Source: JAANXG01 sp049583715 | GTDB lineage: Bacteria; Pseudomonadota; Gammaproteobacteria; Arenicellales; JAANXG01 | Direction: 5' to 3' | Length of the DNA: 9,015 nucleotides | Assembly (NCBI GenBank): GCA_049583715.1 | Contig: JBAUWJ010000095.1 | Coordinates: 1-9,015 of the forward strand | Part shown: piece after piece, positions 1 to 6,858 of the stretch | How the letters are laid out: each line of letters begins with the position of its first letter | Numbering within the stretch: the stretch's first letter is position 1 | The notes under the pieces: generated by a model | Seen by the model: only the letters and a program-made list of their open reading frames with translations | What the model was told of the DNA's origin: nothing | Databases searched by the model: none | Program-made: the position numbers and the translations under genes

Positions 1-463
1 GGCAGGATGGGGAACAGCTGGTCAGAGTGACTTTGGCTCTGACACACGCGCTGTTCGTGGGGTTTTCCTCGATCGTCGCCGCCAACTCGAGCGATATGAC
101 GGCGTAGCTGCCACTGCAGTAGGGCGAGACCCCGCACGTATCGGATACTGCCTGCGCGGCGTGCACAAACAGCTCGAGTATCTCGTCCTCGCTGCGCTCG
201 GCGATGTGCTCGAACGGCGAGGAGTCCGTGTGGCTCGAGTCCGTAATGGTGACGGTGGTCGCAAATTTCCCCGTCGGGTGAGACGGCGAGGTCGCCGCGT
301 GGGCCGGCAGCGAGACCGTATCGACGACCGGTGCGACCCATTGCCCTGAAATGACTCGCTGGCCCAGCGGAACGCTGGCTCCGGCCAGGGCGAGGACAAG
401 GGTTCTGCGGCGTCTCTTGTCGTGGATCGAGGGTTCTTCGTCGTTGTCGGAATTGGCCATCAT
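1..463 (-). CDS. Partial exported-type hypothetical protein with twin-arginine-like N-terminus (C-terminus beyond left edge)
   Basis: This frame stays open from the start codon to the left edge, giving about 154 visible residues and no stop. Function is not recognised. The N-terminus is acidic, then has KRRRR (residues 16-20), a short hydrophobic stretch TLVLALAGASVPLG, and the segment QWVAPVVDTVSLPAHA (41-56). I recall this arrangement (a basic pair, a hydrophobic stretch, then W-x-x-P-V-V-x-x-V-x-L-P-A-H-A) from small proteobacterial hypothetical proteins with Tat-like signals. The rest is Thr/Ser-rich with at least five cysteines (TCGVSPYC, SACV, TSCSPSC), suggesting an extracytoplasmic, disulfide-bonded domain. 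Two ATGs are adjacent (463 and 460). GAGG lies 5 bases before the first and 8 before the second, so either may be used. Family membership is recalled, not searched. Confidence 0.72.
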   Translation of the reverse strand, partial: MMANSDNDEEPSIHDKRRRRTLVLALAGASVPLGQRVISGQWVAPVVDTVSLPAHAATSPSHPTGKFATTVTITDSSHTDSSPFEHIAERSEDEILELFVHAAQAVSDTCGVSPYCSGSYAVISLELAATIEENPTNSACVRAKVTLTSCSPSC

Positions 464-501
464 CCTTCCCTCATCGTTCGGCGGGTGCCTTGGAGGCGCA
501 T

Positions 502-529
502 CTTATGCCGCAAAACACCCGGAGAACAA
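502..529 (-). promoter_or_regulatory. Weak sigma70-like promoter candidate for the left-edge gene
   Basis: On the minus strand, TTGTTC (524-529) and CATAAG (502-507) are separated by 16 bases. A start site near 495 would give a leader of about 30 bases before the ATG at 463. Matches to consensus are only 3/6 and 4/6, so this is a position-supported guess. I see nothing else in 530-614. Confidence 0.25.
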
Positions 530-620
530 GCACCAACGTAGTGGCTTGACCGGGGGATACCGGCCGCCGGGCAGTCAGCGGCACGGGGTTCGTTGCGTCG
601 AGCCGATGCCAGAGGATATC

Positions 621-758
621 CTAGGGAGGCTCTGCTTAATGCTGTCATTGCGAGGAGCACGCGACGAAGCAATCCAGAAAGCGTGGAATGGCAGGCATCC
701 TGGATTGCTTCGCTGCGCTCGCAATGACAACATAAACGATTAATCAGAGCTTCCCTAG
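621..758. mobile_element. MITE-like non-autonomous element with CTAG flanks and an internal REP-type hairpin
   Basis: The 130-base body (625-754) is bounded by 16-base terminal inverted repeats, GGAGGCTCTGCTTAAT on the left (625-640) and GGAAGCTCTGATTAAT as the complement of 739-754, matching at 14 of 16 positions. CTAG occurs directly outside both ends (621-624 and 755-758), as expected for a 4-bp target duplication; IS5-group elements are known to duplicate such sites. GATATC also lies just outside each end. Inside is a near-perfect hairpin (643-677 with 700-729) beginning TGTCATTGCGAGGAGC and ending GCTCGCAATGACA, a widespread bacterial repeat often mistranslated as peptides like CERSEAIQ. 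No transposase is encoded, so movement would need one supplied elsewhere. The IS5 link is inference. Confidence 0.75.
643..729. repeat. Long imperfect hairpin of the TGTCATTGCGAG/CTCGCAATGACA repeat family
   Basis: The left arm (643-677) and right arm (700-729) pair over about 30 bases with a 5-base bulge in the left arm and a 22-base loop. Both strands have open frames here, but they encode low-information peptides typical of this repeat and have no ribosome binding site, so they are not genes. Confidence 0.8.
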
Positions 759-797
759 ATATCATGCGCAACCTGTATCGCGATCGGCATTGATCTG

Positions 798-1532
798 ATG
801 GCCTCGCACTGGGACACCGAATCCGCGCGACGGAATTTGTCGGCGGACGGTTTCGTGGTCATGCCGGACGTTGTCGAGCCGGCTGCGCTCGAGCAATTGC
901 GCCGGCGCGTGGCGTTGTTCTATCGTGCCTGGGATCGTTATCCGAAGACGACCCGCAAGGAGTTCCCGGGCCGCTCGCCTGAGGAAGAATATCTGCCTGT
1001 GCGGGAGATCAACTGGCCGCCTGCCGCGCTCCGCCTGCTCGATGACGAGCCCGCGGTCACCGCGATACGTGAGGTTGTCGATGCGCTGACCGAAGCCGCG
1101 TGCAGGATTATCCATGCGAACTCCCTGCTCAAGCCCGCCGCCAGGGGCGCGCCCGTGCTGCCGCATCAGGATACCGCCTACAACCTTCACGCTCTCAATC
1201 GGCCGCTCACGGCATGGATTCCGTTCGAGGAGGTGACCGAAGCAGGCGGCGCAATATTCTATCTGCCCGGCTCCCACCGCCTTGGCGCGTTGAAGCACGA
1301 CTCGGCCGACGGCGTGCGGTGGCTGAGCGAACCGACGCTGAAGGAGCACGGCGATCCGATGTGGCGGAGCTATTGCGGAGGACCCGGCTCCATCGGCGTC
1401 CACGACTCGAGGCTCGTCCACGGTAGCTACGCGAACCGATCCGGGCGGGATCGACTCGCTCTCAGTCTGCGGTTCGAAGTCGCGGGTGCGAAGGCCGCCG
1501 TGGCGGGCGCTGAGTCGGCCCCTGCCGGCTGA
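798..1532 (+). CDS. Phytanoyl-CoA dioxygenase (PhyH) family Fe(II)/2-oxoglutarate oxygenase
   Basis: This 244-residue protein is of typical length for bacterial PhyH-type oxygenases, which hydroxylate small molecules or acyl chains using Fe(II), O2 and 2-oxoglutarate. The iron-binding facial triad is visible: His123-x-Asp125 in LPHQDTAYN and His208 in RLVHGSYANRSGRDR. Arg219, eleven residues after the distal His, is the expected 2-oxoglutarate anchor. The segment TAWIPFEEVTEAGGAIFYLPGSHRLG (about 138-163) is the family's jelly-roll core, where T-x-x-x-P-x-x-x-x-x-x-x-G is followed by PGSH. The C-terminus is Ala/Gly-rich. ATG at 798 is the only good start, because an in-frame TAG lies at 756-758; no clear Shine-Dalgarno precedes it. 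The gene is alone on its strand, about 40 bases after the MITE. Substrate unknown. Confidence 0.88.
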   Translation: MASHWDTESARRNLSADGFVVMPDVVEPAALEQLRRRVALFYRAWDRYPKTTRKEFPGRSPEEEYLPVREINWPPAALRLLDDEPAVTAIREVVDALTEAACRIIHANSLLKPAARGAPVLPHQDTAYNLHALNRPLTAWIPFEEVTEAGGAIFYLPGSHRLGALKHDSADGVRWLSEPTLKEHGDPMWRSYCGGPGSIGVHDSRLVHGSYANRSGRDRLALSLRFEVAGAKAAVAGAESAPAG

Positions 1533-1563
1533 TTGCTCGGTGGGACCGGACCCTCTGTAACTT

Positions 1564-1697
1564 CCTCTCGCGCTGGCGGGAGCCCCATGGATGGAGGAGG
1601 CAGTGCGACGCCTGGAGCCAGAGCCGAGTGGGAGAGCGTGAGGACGGTCCTAAACCGTCGCCCCTGACCCCGACCCTCTCCCGCAAGCGGGCGAGGG
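1564..1697. repeat. Hairpin-rich intergenic repeat block (REP/BIME-like)
   Basis: Two related GC-rich hairpins bound this noncoding stretch. The left one is CTCTCGC (1565-1571) with GCGGGAG (1576-1582), one mismatch. The right one is CCCTCTCCCGC (1674-1684) with GCGGGCGAGGG (1687-1697), also one mismatch. A small perfect hairpin, GACGGT-cctaa-ACCGTC, lies at 1643-1659. The CCCTCTCCCGC...GCGGG-GAGGG motif is common between genes in GC-rich proteobacteria. The block sits between the converging dioxygenase and yegP genes, so it may help end transcription, but no T-tract follows. Frames reading through it look like noise. Confidence 0.5.
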
Positions 1698-1752
1698 AGC
1701 TTTAACACAGCCTCTTTGTATTGCCCTCTGGATGCCGCAGGCGCGCGCTTAA

Positions 1753-2082
1753 TCAGCTCATATCGACTACGCTGGCGCCATTGGCGTGCCGGGTGACCGA
1801 CTGAATTCCCGCGTCCCGGGACTTCTCGGTGTCATAGCGCTCGCTGGTGCCGACCACCTGGCCGTTCGTGGCGGTGAGGTTGAACATGAACTTGCCCTTG
1901 CTGTCCTTCTTCTGGAAGCGGGTGGGCTGCTGCGAGTTCTTCTGAACGGAGGAGACGCCGTTTTTCGCAGAAGCCTTGGTCTTGTATCCCTCGCTCGCGA
2001 GGATGATCTCGCCGTTGCTGGCTTTGAGTCGAAACCTGAACTGTCCAGCCTTGTCTTTGTAAAGCTCGAACTTGCCCGGCAT
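1753..2082 (-). CDS. yegP: YegP-type protein with tandem DUF1508 repeats
   Basis: This 109-residue protein contains two copies of the DUF1508 module. The first is at about 4-48 (FELYKDKAGQFRFRLKASNG, ending in SVQKN) and the second at about 56-98 (FQKKDSKGKFMFNLTATNG, ending in SVTRH). Each has the hallmark F-x-F-x-L-x-A-x-N-G-x-x-x-x-x-S-E-x-Y order. Length and tandem layout match E. coli YegP (about 110 residues), a small soluble protein of unknown function. The start is well supported: GGAGGG lies 8 bases before the ATG at 2082. It is 165 bases downstream of livF on the same strand, with no visible terminator between, so read-through from the transporter operon is possible, though an own promoter in the gap is equally likely. 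Molecular role unknown. Confidence 0.88.
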   Translation of the reverse strand: MPGKFELYKDKAGQFRFRLKASNGEIILASEGYKTKASAKNGVSSVQKNSQQPTRFQKKDSKGKFMFNLTATNGQVVGTSERYDTEKSRDAGIQSVTRHANGASVVDMS

Positions 2083-2247
2083 GATTTGAGCCCTCCATTC
2101 GGGTTCATTTGGAATTGAGCGCCCAATGTTATGCGCGGGATCCGCGGCGCGCCGTGACGCAGATCAAGCTTCACTGCCAGACTCCAAGCATTGCCTTCCA
2201 TGATTTTGCGCCTGGATGACCTTGCGATCATTGAACGCGGCGGATCC

Positions 2248-2955
2248 TCAAGCACCGAGATAGACCTCCACGACGCGCGGGTCCTCCCGCACCTCGGCAG
2301 GGCTGCCGTCGAGGACGATGCGGCCGTTCTCGAGGAGATAAACGTGGTCCACCGCCGCCATGGCTTTGCGGGCATTCTGCTCGGTGAGCAGCACCGACAC
2401 GCCCTGGCCGATCAGCCCGGCGATCGCCTCGAACACGTGGTTCACGGCCTGGGGCATGAGGCCGATGGACATCTCGTCGATCAGGAGCAGGCGGGGCTTC
2501 GCCATGATGGCCCGGGCGATGGCGAGCATCTGGCGCTCGCCGCCCGAGAGGGTCCCGGCGAGCTGCTCCAGGCGCTCGGTGAGCACGGGGAAGGGCGCGC
2601 AGGCCTCGTCGATGAGATCGGCGGGGCGCTCCCGGAGGTAGCCGCCCATGAGCAGGTTCTCGCGCACCGTGAGGCGCTGGAAGATATGCCCGCCCTCGGG
2701 GATGCAGGCGATGCCGAGCCGTGCCCGTGCCTCGGGAGGCGCCGCCGTCACGTCAGCGCCGTCGAAGCGGACGGCTCCGGAGGCGGCCGGCTGCCAGCCG
2801 GCCAGGGCCTTCATGATGGAGGACTTGCCGGCGCCGTTGGCGCCGATGATGGCGGCGCTGGATCCTGCCGGCACTTCGAGGTCGATGCCGTGCACCGCTT
2901 CGATGTAGCGGTTGTAGACGACCTCGAGTCCCCGGACCTCCAGCAGCGCCATCAT
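2248..2955 (-). CDS. livF: Branched-chain/hydrophobic amino-acid ABC transporter ATPase, LivF type
   Basis: This 235-residue cytoplasmic ATPase energises the permease pair encoded upstream. All ABC motifs are present: Walker A GANGAGKS (38-45), the LivF-type IPEGGHIF segment (85-92), signature LSGGERQ (136-142), Walker B LLLIDE (156-161), and TEQN (191-194) where most ABC ATPases carry the switch His; Gln here is usual for LivF. After Walker B the protein reads DEMSIGLMP rather than the commoner DEPSxGLAP. The start overlaps the livG stop: ATGATG at 2955/2952 shares bases with livG's TGA, implying translational coupling. It is the last gene of the transporter operon. The substrate cannot be read from the ATPase. 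Confidence 0.93.
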   Translation of the reverse strand: MMALLEVRGLEVVYNRYIEAVHGIDLEVPAGSSAAIIGANGAGKSSIMKALAGWQPAASGAVRFDGADVTAAPPEARARLGIACIPEGGHIFQRLTVRENLLMGGYLRERPADLIDEACAPFPVLTERLEQLAGTLSGGERQMLAIARAIMAKPRLLLIDEMSIGLMPQAVNHVFEAIAGLIGQGVSVLLTEQNARKAMAAVDHVYLLENGRIVLDGSPAEVREDPRVVEVYLGA

Positions 2956-3704
2956 TCGGTCCCGAGGTAAGCCTCGATCACCTGCGGATTGGCGCGCACC
3001 TCGGCGGGCGCGCCCCCGGCGATGAGACTGCCCTCCACCAGTACCAGCACCCGGTCCACCAGGTTCATGGCGAACGGCATGTTGTGCTCGATGAGCATGA
3101 CGGTCACGCCCCGGGCGCGGATGTCGCGCACCATCTGCGCGTACTCTTCCGCCTCCTTGTGGGTCAGGCCCGCAGCGGGCTCGTCGAGCAGCAGGAGCTT
3201 CGGGCCCGTGGCGATCGCCCGGGCGGTTTCCACCCGGCGCTGAACGCCCATCGGCAGCTCGCCCACGGCGTGGTCACGGTAGGCGGTCAGGCCGAAGCGC
3301 TCCAGCAGGGTTTCGGCCCGTCCGGTAACGGCAGCGCGGTAATACGAGCCGGAGAGCGAGCGCCACAGCGACCCGTAGGCCTCGATGCCCAGGCCCACCA
3401 CCACGTTCTCGATGACGCTGAGCTCCGCGAACAGCTTGCCGAGCTGGAACGTGCGGCCGATACCGAGGCGCGCCCGGCTGGCCGCCGCCCGGCGCGACAA
3501 ATCCCGCCCGTCGAACACGATGCGCCCGGCGGTGACGGGCAGGGCGCCGGCGATGCAGTTGAAGAGCGTGCTCTTGCCCGCGCCATTGGGGCCGATCAAA
3601 CCCAGGATCTCGCCCCGGGTGATCTCCAAGTCGACCTCGGAGAGCGCTTCCAGGCCCCCGAAGTGCCTGGAAACTCCATGTACACTGAGCAGCGACTCAT
3701 CCAT
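2952..3704 (-). CDS. livG: Branched-chain/hydrophobic amino-acid ABC transporter ATPase, LivG type
   Basis: This 250-residue protein is the second ATPase of the transporter. It shows Walker A GPNGAGKST (38-46), a Q-loop in GIGRTFQ (81-87), Walker B LLLLDEP (170-176) followed by AAGL, and the switch His207 in LIEHNM, all typical of LivG. The signature region reads LPMGVQRR (150-157) instead of the canonical LSxGQxxR; Leu-Pro forms are known in LivG-like proteins. LivG proteins carry a longer insert between Q-loop and signature than LivF, and that is seen here (about 88-148). The start is ATG at 3704, whose A is the last base of livM's TGA stop (TGATG). The open frame continues upstream inside livM, but that part is only a shadow. 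ATG at 3704 begins the normal LivG N-terminus MDESLLSVHGVSRHFGG. Confidence 0.93.
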   Translation of the reverse strand: MDESLLSVHGVSRHFGGLEALSEVDLEITRGEILGLIGPNGAGKSTLFNCIAGALPVTAGRIVFDGRDLSRRAAASRARLGIGRTFQLGKLFAELSVIENVVVGLGIEAYGSLWRSLSGSYYRAAVTGRAETLLERFGLTAYRDHAVGELPMGVQRRVETARAIATGPKLLLLDEPAAGLTHKEAEEYAQMVRDIRARGVTVMLIEHNMPFAMNLVDRVLVLVEGSLIAGGAPAEVRANPQVIEAYLGTE

Positions 3705-4600
3705 CACGCCGCCTCCGTCTTTCGCCGCCTGCCGAAGATCATGCCGAGCCAAAGCCGCAGGTGGCTGCCGCGCCCGAAGAGTCCCTCGGGCTCGAAGATC
3801 ATGAGCAGCACCAGGATGATGCCGTAGATCACGTAGCGCCATTCCTTGATGGGCCGCAGGTACTCGGGCAGCCCGGCGATAATGATGGCGCCGATCACGG
3901 GTCCGATGAGGGTGCCCGGACCGCCCAGCACCACCATGGTGAGGACGCTCACCGACTCGACGAAACCGAAGTTGTCGGGGAACACACTGCCGAGCTGGCG
4001 CGCGTAGAACGCCCCCGCCAGTCCCGCCACGGCGCTGGCGATGACGAAGGCCCAGATCTTGGTGGAGGCCGTGTTGATGCCCATGGCGGCGGCCGCGTCT
4101 TCGTCCTCGCGGATCGCCATCAGCCGCAGCCCGAACCAGCTCCGTAGCAGCAGCCACTTCGCGACGAACAACGCTGCAGTGAGACCGAGCGTGAGCAGCA
4201 GCATGTTGAGGCCCAGGAACTCGATGCCACCCACCTCGAAAGGCGGGATGCCGACGATTCCGAGCGCCCCGCCCAGCGCCGGCGTGTAGCGGAAGATGGC
4301 CACCACGATGAAGTTGATGCCTATCGTTGCGAGCACCAGGAAGTCGTGCCGTACCCGCAGCGCCGGCAGCCCCAGGAATCCGCCGATGGCCCCGCTCACC
4401 AGCACCGCCATCACGAGGTCGAGCGGGAAGGGCAGGGGCACGTTGACCGTGCACACGGCCTCCGTGTAGGCGCCGATGCCGAAGAAGGCCGCGTGTCCCA
4501 GGGACACCTGGCCGGCGTAGCCCACCAGCAGGTTCAGCGACATCGCCATCATCGTCCAGATGGCGATGAAGGTGAGCACCGAGATGAGATAGGCGTCCAA
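3704..4600 (-). CDS. livM: Branched-chain/hydrophobic amino-acid ABC transporter permease, LivM type
   Basis: This 298-residue inner-membrane permease has about eight to nine hydrophobic segments. LivM hallmarks are SLNLLVGYAGQVSLGHAAFFGIGAY (21-45), the cytoplasmic coupling region REDEDAAAAMGINTASTKIWAFVIASAVAGLAGAF (164-198), and VVLGGPGTLIGPVIGA (223-238). The C-terminus is basic (GRRRK). It would pair with LivH to form the pore. The start is unusual: TTG at 4600 gives a normal-length N-terminus, the next in-frame ATG codons are residues 17-18, inside the first membrane segment, and the only upstream room is six codons before the livH stop. No Shine-Dalgarno is visible, so translation may depend on ribosomes finishing livH 18 bases upstream. 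The livH TGA is in the same frame as livM. Confidence 0.93.
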   Translation of the reverse strand: MDAYLISVLTFIAIWTMMAMSLNLLVGYAGQVSLGHAAFFGIGAYTEAVCTVNVPLPFPLDLVMAVLVSGAIGGFLGLPALRVRHDFLVLATIGINFIVVAIFRYTPALGGALGIVGIPPFEVGGIEFLGLNMLLLTLGLTAALFVAKWLLLRSWFGLRLMAIREDEDAAAAMGINTASTKIWAFVIASAVAGLAGAFYARQLGSVFPDNFGFVESVSVLTMVVLGGPGTLIGPVIGAIIIAGLPEYLRPIKEWRYVIYGIILVLLMIFEPEGLFGRGSHLRLWLGMIFGRRRKTEAA

Positions 4601-4618
4601 GGAAGGCGGTCCGGGCGC

Positions 4619-5500
4619 TCAGTCGAGCGTCTTGCCGAGCAGGCCGCGCGGCATGAACAGCAGGATCAGGATCAGCACCGCGAAACCGATGGCGTCGCGC
4701 GGAAAAAGGCTGCCGAGGTAGGTCGAGATGAGGATCTCCACCGCCGCGAGGATGAAAGCCGCGGCGACAGCGCCGCCGACGCTCCCGAGCCCTCCCAGCA
4801 CCACCACCACGAAGGCCTTGTAGGCGACGACTTCACCCATATGGGCGTTGACGCCATCCTGGTAGACGGCGATCAGCACCCCCGCGAGCCCGGCCATCGC
4901 CGAGCCCAGGAACATGTTCAGGGACACCGCGCGGCCGGTGGACACGCCGAGCGAACGTGCCATGTCCTGGTCCTCGGACAGGGCCCGCCAGGACAGCCCG
5001 AGCACCGTGCGGTTCAGCAGGTACCACACCACCAGGCCGCAGACCGCCGCGGCGAGGATGATGGCGAGCTGCACGGAGGTGAGCTGCAAGGCGCCGCCGG
5101 CATCCAGGGTCGGCAGCCCGACGCTGGCGTCGAAGCTCTGGGTGGTGGGGCCGAGCAGGAACGGGCGCTCCATCAGCGCCTGCAGGGCGATGAAGATGCC
5201 GATGCTGACGATCAGGGGGGTGCCGCGCGGGGCGCTCAACACCCAGCGGTAGGCCAGGTGGTAGATGAGCACCCCGAGCAGTCCCGAGGCGATCACCGCC
5301 GCGAGTGCTGCGGGCCAGAACCCGAGGGGCAGGGCGTTGAAGACGAAGAGCCCGACCATCGCGCCCACCGCGTACACGCCCGCGTGGGCGATGTGCAGGA
5401 TGCGCAGCATCCCGTACACCATGGTGAGACCGATAGCGATCAGCGTGTAGACGCTGCCGGTGACCAGGATGTTGGCAATGGTCGGGCCCAGGCCGGACAT
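4619..5500 (-). CDS. livH: Branched-chain/hydrophobic amino-acid ABC transporter permease, LivH type
   Basis: This 293-residue permease has about eight predicted membrane segments. The LivH pattern is clear: GLTMVYGMLRILHIAHAGVYAVGA (24-47), where most relatives have an asparagine-phenylalanine-alanine-histidine-glycine motif, the coupling loop RALSEDQDMARSLGVSTGRAVSLNMFLGSAMAGLAGVL (172-209), VVLGGLGSVGGAVAAA (233-248), and the C-terminal LLFMPRGLLG (280-289). The start at 5500 has AGGA six bases upstream. It follows the binding-protein gene by 37 bases and precedes livM by 18, so it is co-transcribed with both. It ends in TGA and stays in the livM reading frame. Substrate is not deducible from the permease. 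Confidence 0.93.
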   Translation of the reverse strand: MSGLGPTIANILVTGSVYTLIAIGLTMVYGMLRILHIAHAGVYAVGAMVGLFVFNALPLGFWPAALAAVIASGLLGVLIYHLAYRWVLSAPRGTPLIVSIGIFIALQALMERPFLLGPTTQSFDASVGLPTLDAGGALQLTSVQLAIILAAAVCGLVVWYLLNRTVLGLSWRALSEDQDMARSLGVSTGRAVSLNMFLGSAMAGLAGVLIAVYQDGVNAHMGEVVAYKAFVVVVLGGLGSVGGAVAAAFILAAVEILISTYLGSLFPRDAIGFAVLILILLFMPRGLLGKTLD

Positions 5501-5537
5501 GTCAGGTCCTGACCTTCGAGACGGCGCGGCGCGCGTT

Positions 5538-6707
5538 TCAGTGCAGGTTTCGGATCGCCGGGTCGTCGATCACGGCAAAGTGATGGAAGGCACCGTCCTT
5601 CACGATCTGCACCACCGAGGGCTTGATGACCTGGCCGTCCTTGGTAAAGCCGTAGAAGGGTCCGGTTACCACGCCGTCGAACTTCTTGATCCCGTGCAGC
5701 GCCTTCACCACGGCGTCCGCCTTGGTGGATTTCGCCCGCTTGATGGCTTCGGCGAGGATGGTCACTGCGTCGAAGGACGACGCGCCCACCATGTCCGGCG
5801 CGATGTTGTACTGCTTCTGGAACTCACTCAGGAACTTCTGCACCAGGGGGTTCTTGCTGTCACGGTCCAGCGCCGTGGTGAGCATGGTTCCCTCGGCGGC
5901 GCCGGGCTTGGACAGCTCGATGAACTTCGGGGAATCGAATCCCTCCATGCCGATCACGGGCGTGGTCATGCCGAGCTCCTGGCGCTGGTTCACCAGCAGG
6001 GCCGCGTTGTCGTAATAGCCGTTGGCGTAGATGACGTCCGGGTTCATGCCCTTGATGCGGGTCAGGATGGGCCGCAGATCCTTGTCATCCAGGGAGTACT
6101 TCTCCTCGGTGAGGATGTCGAGGCCGAGCTTCTTGGCTTCTTTCTTGAAGGCGGCGGCGAGCGAGGTGCCGGCGTCGTTGTCCATGGTCACCAGCGCCAC
6201 CTTCTTTTTCTTCATCACCTTGGCCACGGTCCAGGCCGCCGCGGCCCCTTCCTCGGCCGCCGGCAGGCTGGTGGCGAAGATGTACTTGCCCGTCGCCGTG
6301 ATCTGCGGATGCACCGCGTAGGCGGTCATGAGCGGCGTCTTCGCGCGCTGGAAGATAGCGGCCGCCGGCCGGGTGAGAAAGGAATACGAGCCGCTGACCG
6401 CTACCGGCACCTTGTCGCTCTGAGTGAGCTTCTGGGCCACGTTGGCGGCCTGGTCGGGCTTGCTGGCGTCGTCGTAGTTGACGAGCTCGACCTTCTTGCC
6501 GAGCAGGCCGCCCGAGTCGTTGATGAAATTCACCGCAATCTGCGCGCCGTGCAACGCGGATACGCCATCGGCGCCGGCGAAGCCGGTCTGAGGCGAGAAG
6601 AAGCCGAATTTGATGGTGTCGTCGGCCGAAGCCGTGCCGCACAGGGCGACAGCCGCGACCAGGCCCGCGGCGACCAGAAGCCGGCGCGCTAGTGTGAGTT
6701 TTTTCAT
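5538..6707 (-). CDS. livK: Periplasmic amino-acid-binding protein of the HAAT ABC transporter (LivK-like)
   Basis: This 389-residue protein captures the transporter's ligand in the periplasm. A classical signal peptide is visible: MKK, a hydrophobic core, then ASA with probable cleavage after residue 28 (ASA|DD). A Cys at 23 is not in a good lipobox because Leu precedes it. The mature part is a two-lobed Peripla_BP_6 fold: IKFGFFSPQTGFAGADG at the start, GAQIAVNFINDSGGLLGKKVELVNYDD, VAVSGSYSFLTRPAAAIFQRAKTPLMT in the ligand region, and KKVALVTMDND opening the second lobe. The start at 6707 has GAGGAG six bases upstream. The open frame extends 53 codons further, but that part is low-complexity and would precede the signal peptide. 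It lies 151 bases downstream of the ammonia-lyase gene. The ligand is unknown; the lyase substrate is the natural candidate (inference). Confidence 0.92.
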   Translation of the reverse strand: MKKLTLARRLLVAAGLVAAVALCGTASADDTIKFGFFSPQTGFAGADGVSALHGAQIAVNFINDSGGLLGKKVELVNYDDASKPDQAANVAQKLTQSDKVPVAVSGSYSFLTRPAAAIFQRAKTPLMTAYAVHPQITATGKYIFATSLPAAEEGAAAAWTVAKVMKKKKVALVTMDNDAGTSLAAAFKKEAKKLGLDILTEEKYSLDDKDLRPILTRIKGMNPDVIYANGYYDNAALLVNQRQELGMTTPVIGMEGFDSPKFIELSKPGAAEGTMLTTALDRDSKNPLVQKFLSEFQKQYNIAPDMVGASSFDAVTILAEAIKRAKSTKADAVVKALHGIKKFDGVVTGPFYGFTKDGQVIKPSVVQIVKDGAFHHFAVIDDPAIRNLH

Positions 6708-6858
6708 ACTGTTCTCCTCGTGGAACGGGTTGTTTGGGATGTTTCGACGGCGCCCGCGAGCGGACGCGTCGCAGATGCATCGGTTACCACGCGAAGCGCC
6801 CGCACGGGCGTGCGCCCCGCTCGAGAGTCGAGCCGTCTCGCAACGAAGGCGGCCGGTC

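Noticed and set aside
460..771. Open frames on both strands between 351 and 771
   Set aside because: They run through the MITE and its hairpin and give the typical repeat-derived peptides; they have no ribosome binding site and overlap the left-edge gene.
2083..2247. Terminator or promoter between livF and yegP
   Set aside because: Two GGATCC-containing short palindromes occur here, but I found no stem plus T-tract and no convincing -35/-10 pair.
2952..4454. A 500-residue reading of livG with an N-terminal extension through livM
   Set aside because: The first half is an Arg/Ala/Gly-rich shadow of livM in another frame; the real LivG N-terminus begins at 3704 and overlaps the livM stop as TGATG.
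4346..6692. Long plus-strand frames (388 and 410 residues) opposite livH/livM/livK
   Set aside because: They are antisense shadows caused by high GC, rich in His, Arg, Gly and Asp with no domain pattern, while the minus strand encodes clear transporter proteins.
6797..6833. Small inverted repeats between the lyase and livK (CGCCCG/CGGGCG and GCTCGA-gag-TCGAGC)
   Set aside because: Short stems, one with a 2-base loop, and no T-tract on the minus strand; not convincing as a terminator or operator.
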